Assembly (NCBI RefSeq): GCF_013299185.1
Contig: NZ_JAAFKG010000010.1
Span: 61,262-125,261 of the forward strand
Origin: Microcoleus sp. bin48.metabat.b7b8b9.023
Lineage (GTDB): Bacteria > Cyanobacteriota > Cyanobacteriia > Cyanobacteriales > Microcoleaceae
Length of the DNA: 64,000 nucleotides
Reading direction: 5' to 3'
The notes under the pieces: generated by a model
Told to the model about the DNA's origin: nothing
Databases searched by the model: none
What the model saw: only the letters and a program-made list of their open reading frames with translations
Program-made: the position numbers and the translations under genes
Shown: positions 53,162 through 60,633 of the stretch, piece after piece
Layout: each line of letters begins with the position of its first letter
Position numbering within the stretch: position 1 is the first letter of the stretch

Positions 53162-53179
53162 GGGTTTAGCAAGTATCTA

Positions 53180-53524
53180 CTACTTCCTGATTCTATTTCT
53201 CGCAGCCCTAGCCATCTTGTTCGCTTCTTCCCGCCCGCGAAACTTCCAAACTAACAAATAACATATCAAATAAAATCCGAATATCCCTAACACGATCGCA
53301 CTTTCTTCCGGTGACATGGTGGTTCGATCGAACTTGCCACTATTCGGACTCGCTGGGATGTTATTTTTAGTTACATCATCCGTTTGCAGCTTCAAACTAA
53401 GTTCTGCGATCGGATTACTATGTTTCAATGTGCGATCGATTTCTGGAAATGACTGCGGCTGTCCGCAGCTTGTTAATGATAATCCAAGAAGGATAAAAAT
53501 TAAGAAGTAACAGCGCAATTTCAT
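53180..53524 (-). CDS. Lipoprotein, internally deleted paralogue of the serine protease
   Basis: 114 residues from ATG 53522-53524 (a GTG three codons earlier is also possible). Signal and lipobox ILLGLSLTSCGQP match TVIGLSLTSCSQP of the protease at 50667; the stretch LSLKLQTDDVTKNNIPASPN aligns with its YSLKLQT...SPN region, and the C-terminal helix ILGIFGFYLICYLLVWKF matches its anchor. The segments carrying His, the catalytic Asp context and Ser are missing. It is either a degenerating gene or a protein kept for membrane anchoring alone. Confidence 0.75.
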   Translation of the reverse strand: MKLRCYFLIFILLGLSLTSCGQPQSFPEIDRTLKHSNPIAELSLKLQTDDVTKNNIPASPNSGKFDRTTMSPEESAIVLGIFGFYLICYLLVWKFRGREEANKMARAARNRIRK

Positions 53525-53587
53525 GGTTTTCACCTTGCTGTCAGCGAAAAAGAGAATAAATTAATACAGGGCTTACTCGCGGAGTTC

Positions 53588-53651
53588 AGAAACCGGGTTT
53601 TTCGGAAATACTTCGTACTCAGCCACAGATTTGCTGAACAACCCGGTTTCT
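53588..53651. repeat. AGAAACCGGG family inverted repeat (copy 5)
   Basis: AGAAACCGGGTTTTTCGG and AACCCGGTTTCT flank 35 bp, 57 bp upstream of the DUF433 gene at 53709. Confidence 0.85.
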
Positions 53652-53708
53652 CGGCCCTGACGCGATGAATGCTCTATAATTTAAATATTATCAAATCCGA
53701 TCGCACTT

Positions 53709-54035
53709 ATGACTATACAAGAATTAGAAACTCAAGTCTTAACCTTAAATCCGGTTGATAAAGCTAAACTCATCAGCATCCTAACTCAAACTTTAACCAA
53801 CGGTTCTCTAGGCATCAAAAAAACTCCTGGTGTGTGCGGCGGCGATGCTTGTATCGGCAATACTCGCATACCAGTTTGGTCGTTAGTAAATTATCGCACT
53901 CTAGGTGCAAATGATGGGCAAATTTTGCAAGACTTTCCTCATTTGAGTGCCGCAGATATAGTCAATGCTTGGGCTTATGCTGATGCTTACCCAGAGGAAA
54001 TTGAAGCAGCAATAGTTAGAAATGAAGCAGGATAA
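53709..54035 (+). CDS. DUF433 antitoxin-like protein
   Basis: 108 residues with the core IKKTPGVCGGDACIGNTRIPVWSLVNYRTLG and ADIVNAWAYADAYPEEIEAAI, highly similar to 52016. It is followed four bases later by an ATG frame that runs into a repeat (see 54039), so its presumed toxin is lost. Confidence 0.9.
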   Translation: MTIQELETQVLTLNPVDKAKLISILTQTLTNGSLGIKKTPGVCGGDACIGNTRIPVWSLVNYRTLGANDGQILQDFPHLSAADIVNAWAYADAYPEEIEAAIVRNEAG

Positions 54036-54038
54036 AAC

Positions 54039-54101
54039 ATGGCGCAATTACCCATAACAGAAATTACCGACTCCGACAAAGAAACCGGGTTTTTTACCTA
54101 A
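54039..54101 (+). pseudogene. Remnant toxin start interrupted by a repeat (possible)
   Basis: A 20-codon frame starting MAQLPITEITDSDKETGF that enters the AGAAACCGGG repeat at 54080 and stops. Position and start are like the stub after 52342. It suggests the DUF5615-type toxin gene was cut by the repeat. Low certainty. Confidence 0.3.
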
Positions 54102-54145
54102 TCTGTCGGTAGCAACAAAGTATTTTCGCGAAAAACCCGGTTTCT
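54080..54145. repeat. AGAAACCGGG family inverted repeat (copy 6)
   Basis: AGAAACCGGGTTTTTTACC and GAAAAACCCGGTTTCTGAG. The fourth full copy within 4.5 kb, counting 49619, 50408 and 53588. Confidence 0.85.
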
Positions 54146-54244
54146 GAGCCCCATGCTAAGTCCTATTTGCCCAAACCCACCCTAAAATCTTACTAAATGC
54201 ACCAATATTAGGTAAAATCATTTGGGTGTCTGTGGATAAACTAT

Positions 54245-56791
54245 ATGCGTTTGGTTAAATATATTGCGATCGCCATTGTCAATGCTTTCGGTGTCGTCAT
54301 CGGTATAATTTGGGTTGCCATCCCTACAACCATGGCTCAACCTACTCTAAACTACAAACTCGCACTCTCCCCGCGACAGCCCGACGGCGATACTCCGCAA
54401 TCCCTCCCTGAACTCTACAAATTGCGCGATCGCCTCAAAGTACAATTAGATAAGCTTGCCCAAACTCCCGACAGCAGTCTGTTTTCTCCCGAATATTGGC
54501 AACCAGATAGCCCCCGCCACCAATCCGAAACTCTCACGAAGCAACTCCAAAACCTTCAAAGTCAGATTGAAATAGAAAAACAAGCCAAAAATAACTGGGA
54601 TGAGGCTGCTAGATTGGCCTCGCAAGCCGTTGTCATTGGACGCACTTCTAAAGCAGATCCCGCTACTTGGGAACAGTCGCAACGCTTCTGGCAATTGGCT
54701 ATCAATAACCTCCGACTCATTCCCCACGGTTCTTTGTTGGCTGAACGGGCGATCGACAAAACCATCGAATATCAAGGAAATCTTACTCTCGCTACCTACG
54801 AATGGCAAGTAGCACGGTCTACACAGAAAATTAAAGCCGAGGAAGAACAAGTAAGAGAAATCGCTCGAAAAGAGCAAGAGAAAATTGAATTTGCTCGCCG
54901 CGAAATAGAGAGACAAGAACAAGAGAAAAAAGAACTCGCCCGCAGAGAAATAGAAAGACAAGAATTTGCAAGGCAAGAATTAGTCCGCAAAGAACAAGAA
55001 AAACAAGAACTCGCCCGCCAAGCAAAAGAAAGAGAAGAATTAGCACTAAAAGAACTCACAAGACAAGAATTAGAAAAGCAAGAACTCGCCCTAAAAGAAC
55101 AACAAAGACAACAATTAGAACTAAATCAACAACCAACTCCTCAACCAACTCCCGAGTCAACTGCAACACCAACTCCCGAATCAACCGCAACCGCAACTCC
55201 AGCACCAGTTACACCCGCAACCTCACAGACAAACTTCTTCTTTGCCGGAGATACTAATAGAGACGGCAAAATTAATCAACTAGACGAAGCCGAAAAAGAT
55301 AAATGGTCATTGTCCAGGGGCGCGCTGATTGTGTATAACGATCGCAATAACGAACGCCGCAGCAAAATACCGACTTGGCAAGAAACCAAGGTTAGCGTCC
55401 CTCGCCGCGCAGCAATGCTTTCTCAAGTTAACTTAATCCTGTCGGAAAACTTCAAAGATTCTCAATTATTTATCACGGCTGACACCATTGGCAGCCCTCA
55501 CATCAGCGTTTTTCAGAAAACTGCCGACGGCTGGCTACCTGTAGATATATCCGGTACTAAACCAATAAATTTTAGCACGAATATTGTTTTAGGAGTGGAA
55601 GCCAAACAATTTGCCGATCGCAATTGGAACGGTACTGTTAATCTCAAAGCAACCGCCGAAAATAACGGTCAACAAATTGCCGCTGCGACCATCCAAATGG
55701 GCGTTAGTCCTTGGATGATAGCACCAAATACAGCACCAGTAACACAAGTTCAGGTCAGCGACCGAGGCTCAGCTAACAGTGAATTTATCTCCCAACTCAA
55801 ACAAGCTGTAGAACCCACAGGGGCTCAGGTAAAAATCATCCAGGGCGATAATGCTTGGATGCAAGACAGTCACAAAAATGGCTACGTTCAAGTTCCCGAA
55901 AAATCCGATATGCGTCAAGTTAATGTCGCGATTAAAAGCCCTAGCAATCCAGAGTTAGACAAGCCAGCCAAGTCAAATCAAGAGCGGGATTTGAGAGTAT
56001 TTAAAATTGGCAAACCTCGCTCTTTAGATCCTGTAAATCAGTGGTCTGATGGATACGGAAATTTGCAGGTGACGCCGCCGATTCCCGGATACCCAATGGG
56101 TCGAGCTTATTACGGAAATTCGGGGAATGCTGGTTTTAATCCTGAGGTACTAGATTTTATTCAAGCTCAAAGAATTCAAGGCCCAGCGGTGGATATTGAT
56201 ACTTCTTGGCTTTTGACTCGCCAAGTCGATGAAATTATCAATTTTATTCCCAGTCAAATCCCCGGAAAGTCTATAATGGCGATCGCCAGTCCAGAAGCCG
56301 GAGTTAAGTTATTGGAAGAATTGGCCCAAAAAGGGTACGGTGATGTGACAATCAATCGCGGCTTGAGCACTGAAACTACAGTCAGCGCTGCCTTGAACAA
56401 TCCTGCTTTAATTCAACACAACCTCAAGCTGCAAAAGCAGAAACTCAATCCGATTTTAGAGAAGTTGAAAAGAGAGTTTGCCCTCGCAGACGACCAAATC
56501 GTTCAGGTTCCAGCGATGTTTGGCTACAGCGGTTATGCTTGGTGGCCGAATATGGTCAATTCGGTGCCTGTTAACGGTAAGTTGTTAGTCTCCAATCCGC
56601 GCGGGGCAATGATTGATGGTTTAGATTACACTCAAGAAAGATTGCGCCAATTGCTGCTTCCTGCTGGCGTTAGCGTGAGTTTTCTGGATGATAGGTATTA
56701 TCAAGAATTGAAAGGAAACGTGCAGTCGGCGACGAATACTGTGAGGAAGCCAGAACCTATTCCTTTTTGGCAATCTTTGCCTAATAATTAG
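54245..56791 (+). CDS. Secreted protein-arginine-deiminase homologue, catalytic residues replaced (pseudo-PAD)
   Basis: 848 residues. Signal peptide (VVIGIIWVAIPTTMAQ, cut near residue 33), a Glu/Gln/Arg-rich coiled coil (about 200-285), a Pro/Thr linker, a PAD middle domain from about 330 with the Ca-loop-like FAGDTNRDGKINQLDEAEKDKW and GALIVYNDRNNE, and a full PAD C-terminal domain from about 490 (SPWMIAPNTAPVTQVQVSDRG, NLQVTPPIPGYPMGR, FIQAQRIQGPAVDID). At the active site, Asp541 (WMQD) and Asp662 are kept, but the His of the GHVDE motif is Gln660 (RQVDE) and the nucleophile Cys is Ser828 (GNVQSATN, where PADs have GEVHCGTN). The substrate-contacting Arg pair is also replaced. It cannot deiminate arginine by the known mechanism. 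Stand-alone gene. Confidence 0.88.
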   Translation: MRLVKYIAIAIVNAFGVVIGIIWVAIPTTMAQPTLNYKLALSPRQPDGDTPQSLPELYKLRDRLKVQLDKLAQTPDSSLFSPEYWQPDSPRHQSETLTKQLQNLQSQIEIEKQAKNNWDEAARLASQAVVIGRTSKADPATWEQSQRFWQLAINNLRLIPHGSLLAERAIDKTIEYQGNLTLATYEWQVARSTQKIKAEEEQVREIARKEQEKIEFARREIERQEQEKKELARREIERQEFARQELVRKEQEKQELARQAKEREELALKELTRQELEKQELALKEQQRQQLELNQQPTPQPTPESTATPTPESTATATPAPVTPATSQTNFFFAGDTNRDGKINQLDEAEKDKWSLSRGALIVYNDRNNERRSKIPTWQETKVSVPRRAAMLSQVNLILSENFKDSQLFITADTIGSPHISVFQKTADGWLPVDISGTKPINFSTNIVLGVEAKQFADRNWNGTVNLKATAENNGQQIAAATIQMGVSPWMIAPNTAPVTQVQVSDRGSANSEFISQLKQAVEPTGAQVKIIQGDNAWMQDSHKNGYVQVPEKSDMRQVNVAIKSPSNPELDKPAKSNQERDLRVFKIGKPRSLDPVNQWSDGYGNLQVTPPIPGYPMGRAYYGNSGNAGFNPEVLDFIQAQRIQGPAVDIDTSWLLTRQVDEIINFIPSQIPGKSIMAIASPEAGVKLLEELAQKGYGDVTINRGLSTETTVSAALNNPALIQHNLKLQKQKLNPILEKLKREFALADDQIVQVPAMFGYSGYAWWPNMVNSVPVNGKLLVSNPRGAMIDGLDYTQERLRQLLLPAGVSVSFLDDRYYQELKGNVQSATNTVRKPEPIPFWQSLPNN

Positions 56792-56967
56792 TAATTGGGA
56801 ATCAGGAATCGGGAATCGTAATTTTGTAGGGGCTAGTTCACCAACAATACTCGCCTGTAACGAACAATCTCGTAAACCCGCCCCCACCCAACCGTAAATC
56901 TCAATATCCCCCATAAACTTGCCTCCCTATGCTAATATTTAGGGAAACTATGCTAGGAGTTTAAGAG

Positions 56968-57228
56968 ATGGCTACCCTGCAAATAGAAAATATACCAGAG
57001 GAATTGTATACAAGGCTGCAAGAGTTGGCCGATGCTCAAAACCGCTCGATTAGTGCATTTACGATCGCCATTTTAGAAGCCGAGTTGTCAACAAAGAAAA
57101 AACCTCTTTCAGAACAACGTAAAAAATCTGTAACAGAACTATTGGCCGAAATCAGCCGCCGTCGCGAGTCTCGTCCGGCAAATATGGGGATGATATTAGA
57201 TAGTACCGCTTTAATTAGCTACAAGTGA
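56968..57228 (+). CDS. VapB/FitA-type antitoxin without its toxin
   Basis: 86 residues. MATLQIENIPEELYTRLQELA is the ribbon-helix-helix start of FitA/VapB antitoxins, then SVTELLAEISRRRESRP. The end, NMGMILDSTALISYK, resembles a toxin-binding C terminus of this family (DSTxLIxxDR-like) but stops early. No PIN toxin follows; the next 300 bp are repeats. It is probably an orphan or broken module. Confidence 0.8.
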   Translation: MATLQIENIPEELYTRLQELADAQNRSISAFTIAILEAELSTKKKPLSEQRKKSVTELLAEISRRRESRPANMGMILDSTALISYK

Positions 57229-57523
57229 TATTGTTTCCGGTTGTATGGAAATGATTTAACCGCAGAGAGCGCAGAGGACACAGAGAGAGATATAGAGAGC
57301 TTAATAATTCCTATGCAACCGAATTTGATATGAAAGTAGGGTGCGTCGTTGCGATAATCCCGGTAATTTACGACAATATATGAGCGACGCACCTACCGCG
57401 ATTTTTTAGTTCACTTGCCCTCGACTTCGTTGGTAGAGTTAGAGGTCAAAAAAAAGCGGTTGAAACCGCCCGATCGCTATAATATACATACGACATTCTC
57501 AGCAGCCAAACCCGCGCTCAACT
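57229..57523. repeat. Mixed repeat-rich gap
   Basis: Contains TTAACCGCAGAGAGCGCAGA (related to 42191), a GTAGGGTGCGTCGTTGCGAT palindrome with GAGCGACGCACCTACC at about 57341-57400, and AAAGCGGTTGAAACCGC at about 57457. No gene is apparent. Confidence 0.7.
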
Positions 57524-57847
57524 ATGACACTAAAAGAATTAGAACCGCAACTCCTTTCCCTGACTCCGCCTGAGAAAGCTCAAGCAATACAGATATTAGC
57601 TCAAAGTTTAGCCAACACCTGGCAGGGCATTGAAAAAACTCCCGGTACTGTTGGCGGTAATGCCAGGATTGCAGGAACTAGAATTTCTGTTTGGGGATTG
57701 GTAGAGTCTCGCCGATTAGGTGCAACTGACGCTCAACTTTTAGAAGATTATCCGCATCTTAGTGCTAGCGATTTGAAAAATGCTTGGGCTTATGCTGAGG
57801 CATTTCATGACGAAATTGAATCAGCAATTAAGTTGAACGATATATAG
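57524..57847 (+). CDS. DUF433 antitoxin-like protein
   Basis: 107 residues. IEKTPGTVGGNARIAGTRISVWGLVESRRLG matches DUF433 but lacks the Cys pair seen in 52016 and 53709. The tail LKNAWAYAEAFHDEIESAI is shared. No toxin gene follows; a short tandem repeat begins at its stop. Confidence 0.88.
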   Translation: MTLKELEPQLLSLTPPEKAQAIQILAQSLANTWQGIEKTPGTVGGNARIAGTRISVWGLVESRRLGATDAQLLEDYPHLSASDLKNAWAYAEAFHDEIESAIKLNDI

Positions 57848-57880
57848 CAGTTGACAGTTGACAGTTGACAGTTGACAGTT
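57848..57880. repeat. ACAGTTG heptamer tandem repeat
   Basis: CAGTTGACAGTTGACAGTTG and further copies, four in all, immediately after the DUF433 stop. A shorter version is at 25917. Such 7-mers are common in heterocystous and filamentous cyanobacteria. Confidence 0.9.
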
Positions 57881-58124
57881 ATAGAGTAGGGGAATCAAAC
57901 CGTTGATGCTAGAAGGATAGTCGGTTTTATTGATGAGTTTATTTCTGTCAATACCGATGTGGTGGTTGCTATAGATACAGGTTTTAAAAGTTGGTAAATT
58001 TGCGATCGCCCCAGCCGACAAATTTCTCATAAAATTGGCTTGTAGTGAGGACTTCAGTCCTAAGTGCGAAGGGGACGCTCGCGCCCTCAGCATCATTCGA
58101 CCATCACCGGATTTAATATAAATT

Positions 58125-58170
58125 GACACTCCCCGGCGTGAACGCGCGGGGATTCTTGGTTCAACCAGTC
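58125..58170 (-). ncRNA. Probable omegaRNA 3' portion / right end of the TnpB element
   Basis: On the minus strand, the tnpB 3' end runs into GAATCCCCGCGCGTTCACGC then CGGGGAGTGTCAA, the right-end hairpin of this family. TnpB guide RNAs end at this boundary and take the guide from the flanking DNA, here beginning near 58122 on the minus strand. Assigned by analogy. Confidence 0.5.
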
Positions 58171-59357
58171 GGCTTGCCCGTTGATGTCACCACCAACGAG
58201 TAGAGGTCGGTCTGTCCCCAAGCGTTAATTCCGGTGTGCCCCACCGTATTTAAACTAATTCCTGCACGGGCTTTCAATCCTTTAGCCAAAATATTCAAAG
58301 CTGCATTGTGGTCGCGGTCTAACACCGTACCACACAGGCAAATATGAGTTCTGACTGATACCGATTTCTGAACGCGATTGCCGCAACTTGAACAATCTTG
58401 GGAAGTGTAATGAGGAGCTACAGCAACTACTGTTTTACCGTATACTTTCCCAAAATATTGCAACCATTGGGCAAACTGTGACCACGCTGCGTCGCTAATT
58501 CCCAACGCAAGTTTATGGTTTTTCACCATATTTCTTACCTGAAGGTCTTCGTAGGCTACGAAATCGTTAGATTTCACTACGCACAACGCTGTTTTAATGG
58601 CGAAGTCTTTACGCTGCCTACTAACTTTTAAGTGTTTTCTGCCTAATTTATTGATAGCTTTCTTACGATTGCCCGAACCTTTCTTTTTTCGAGAAACTCG
58701 TTTCTGCAACCGCTTCAAAGCTTTTTCACTTTTGCGAAGATGTCGAGGATTTGGAACTATTTCCCCGGTACTATCGGTGTAGAAATGGTTCAACCCCACA
58801 TCTATGCCAATCGTTTTCCCCGTAGGAACTATTTCTTCTGTTCGCTCTACATTAATACAAAACTGAGCGTAGTAACCGTCAGCGCGACGAATTACTCTGA
58901 CTCGCTTAATTTCCTTGGGCGCATAGAATTGCAAGTCTCGACTACCAAGCAATCTGAAGGTTCCAGCAGCAAAGCCGTCCGTGAAAGTCAGACATCTTTT
59001 ATCGACCGAAAGTGCCCATCCTGATGTTTTGTATTCTACGGAACGAGTGTGTTTTTTGAATTGTGGGTATCCTTTTTTTCCTGGTTTTGACGCTTTGCAA
59101 TTAGAGAAGAAACGTTGAATAGCAAAAATGGCACGTTCCGCTGAAGCTTGACGTGCCATTGAGTTAAGTTTTCGGGCCCATTCAAACTCTTTTGCCATAA
59201 TGGCGCATTGTTTGTAGAGATCGATTAACTTAACTCCCTGATTGTCGATCCAGTATCTGAGAGCTTGGTTTCGGACAAATTGAGCTGTGCGGATCATTTC
59301 GTCTATGACCCGGTATTGCTGTGGCTTGCCTTTTAACTTGAACTCTAGTACAATCAT
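58161..59357 (-). CDS. tnpB: TnpB RNA-guided nuclease, intact
   Basis: 398 residues from ATG 59355-59357. RuvC residues: Asp in GIDVGLNHFY, Glu in AYEDLQVRNM, Asp in LDRDHNAALNIL. The zinc ribbon is complete (DCSSCGNRVQ, HICLCGTVLD). The tail GHTGINAWGQ is typical of cyanobacterial TnpB. All catalytic parts are present, unlike the copy at 7642. It would cleave donor sites next to its transposon-associated motif using an omegaRNA. TnpB-only element. Confidence 0.93.
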   Translation of the reverse strand: MIVLEFKLKGKPQQYRVIDEMIRTAQFVRNQALRYWIDNQGVKLIDLYKQCAIMAKEFEWARKLNSMARQASAERAIFAIQRFFSNCKASKPGKKGYPQFKKHTRSVEYKTSGWALSVDKRCLTFTDGFAAGTFRLLGSRDLQFYAPKEIKRVRVIRRADGYYAQFCINVERTEEIVPTGKTIGIDVGLNHFYTDSTGEIVPNPRHLRKSEKALKRLQKRVSRKKKGSGNRKKAINKLGRKHLKVSRQRKDFAIKTALCVVKSNDFVAYEDLQVRNMVKNHKLALGISDAAWSQFAQWLQYFGKVYGKTVVAVAPHYTSQDCSSCGNRVQKSVSVRTHICLCGTVLDRDHNAALNILAKGLKARAGISLNTVGHTGINAWGQTDLYSLVVTSTGKPTG

Positions 59358-59516
59358 GGGATAATTCTATCACATTTACGAGCAGGTGTTGCTACAAATT
59401 GACTATTTCAAGAATCTTTACACTCGAATTAAATCCGTCCTATAAGGACGGGGCTTTAGACCCAGCTTTTTGGTAAGATTGTCTAAAAGCAGTATTTGTA
59501 CAAAAAATTTAGTCCC

Positions 59517-60548
59517 ATGAGTAACGAACAGGAAAAAAATCAAATTTTGACTCAGCAACCGGAAACAATTGCTACTGACAGCGATGAGTTCGCGAATACT
59601 GTCATTACCAATCCCCATACAACTTCCGAACCCCCAGAAACTCCTACAGAAAATCTCCCCAGTGACAATGTTTTAACAGCAACTTCCGAACCCCCAGAAA
59701 CTTCCGACGAAAATCTCCCCAGTGAAAATGTTTTAGCAGCAACTTCCGAACTCCCAGAAACTTCCGATGAAATTGCCGCACCCGAAAATATTTCAACGGC
59801 AATGGACGAAACAGAAACAATTCCAATCACCGCCGAAAATGCGCCGAAAACCAGTCAAAATATCGGTGATTTACCTATCACAAATTACACCGCAAATTCC
59901 GATCGCAAATCAACTCCAATCTGGCAAATATTGGCAATTTTTCTGAGTGGAATGTTAGTCGGTTCCGTACTCAGTCTCGGCAGTTTGGTCGCGTGGAGAA
60001 TGTATCAAGAAAGAGCGAACCTTCAAATCAGATTGCCTTCCGACGTACCCTTGCCTGAAAGCCCTCCCCCTGTTCCAGCAGCGCGCGCCAACCGCCTGCC
60101 CGGTGTCCCCCCCGCACCCCAGCAGACACTGCCCGCCACGATCGCACCTTCGCCGACTCCGACTCAAGTACCATCGCTGTCTGGGGTTCCGCAACTTGCT
60201 TCCGCCTCGCCATCACCTTCTCCTGCTGCATCTCCCGCTGCCCTGGAAACCCCTGTAACTGAGCGAGTTAGCTTTCCAGCGGGTGCTATCGGAACGACTC
60301 TCAGCAATAGCTTGCCAGCCAACAAATCGAAGCGCTACTTGCTAGAATGCAATAGCGGCCAAAGCATGACAGTAAAGGTTCAAGAAGGTCAAGTTAGTGC
60401 AGATATTATTGCTCCTAACGGTGAAAAAGTAGGTACTGTTGATAGCACAGGTCAGTGGCAAGGTCAACTAGCCAGCAGCGGCGATTATACTATTGAAATT
60501 TCGGGCGATCGCCAAGCAAACTACGGAGTGAAAATTGAAGTCAAATAG
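59517..60548 (+). CDS. Membrane-anchored Pro/Thr-rich protein with C-terminal beta domain
   Basis: 343 residues from ATG 59517 (an in-frame ATG at 59496 is possible). A cytoplasmic region with three imperfect 20-residue repeats (SEPPETSDENLPSENVL-type), one membrane helix (WQILAIFLSGMLVGSVLSLG, near residue 140), a long Pro/Ser/Ala-rich linker, and a C-terminal beta domain (SLPANKSKRYLLECNSGQS, VSADIIAPNGEKVGTVDSTG, SSGDYTIEIS) that resembles pre-peptidase-type or carbohydrate-binding beta sandwiches. It could anchor the domain in the periplasm. Function unknown. Confidence 0.75.
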   Translation: MSNEQEKNQILTQQPETIATDSDEFANTVITNPHTTSEPPETPTENLPSDNVLTATSEPPETSDENLPSENVLAATSELPETSDEIAAPENISTAMDETETIPITAENAPKTSQNIGDLPITNYTANSDRKSTPIWQILAIFLSGMLVGSVLSLGSLVAWRMYQERANLQIRLPSDVPLPESPPPVPAARANRLPGVPPAPQQTLPATIAPSPTPTQVPSLSGVPQLASASPSPSPAASPAALETPVTERVSFPAGAIGTTLSNSLPANKSKRYLLECNSGQSMTVKVQEGQVSADIIAPNGEKVGTVDSTGQWQGQLASSGDYTIEISGDRQANYGVKIEVK

Positions 60549-60633
60549 CCAGTATAATTTTATCAGGGGGTAGTTGCAAAATACATCAACCCGCCCTGGT
60601 TGCCAATTACCCATTACCAATTACTAATTACCA

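Larger units (their letters stand above)
58122..59460. mobile_element. TnpB-only IS200/IS605 element
   Basis: A complete tnpB on the minus strand flanked by characteristic stems: on its 3' side CCCCGGCGTGAACGCGCGGGG (58131-58151), the typical right-end stem followed by the AGTGTCAA end, and on its 5' side CCGTCCTATAAGGACGG (59435-59451), the left-end stem. No tnpA, so movement would depend on a related transposase such as that at 7162. Confidence 0.85.

Noticed and set aside
54446..55059. Minus-strand Leu/Ser/Phe-rich ORFs opposite the coiled coil of the PAD-like gene
   Set aside because: Antisense of a Glu/Lys/Gln-rich coiled coil gives hydrophobic-looking frames; no start signals.
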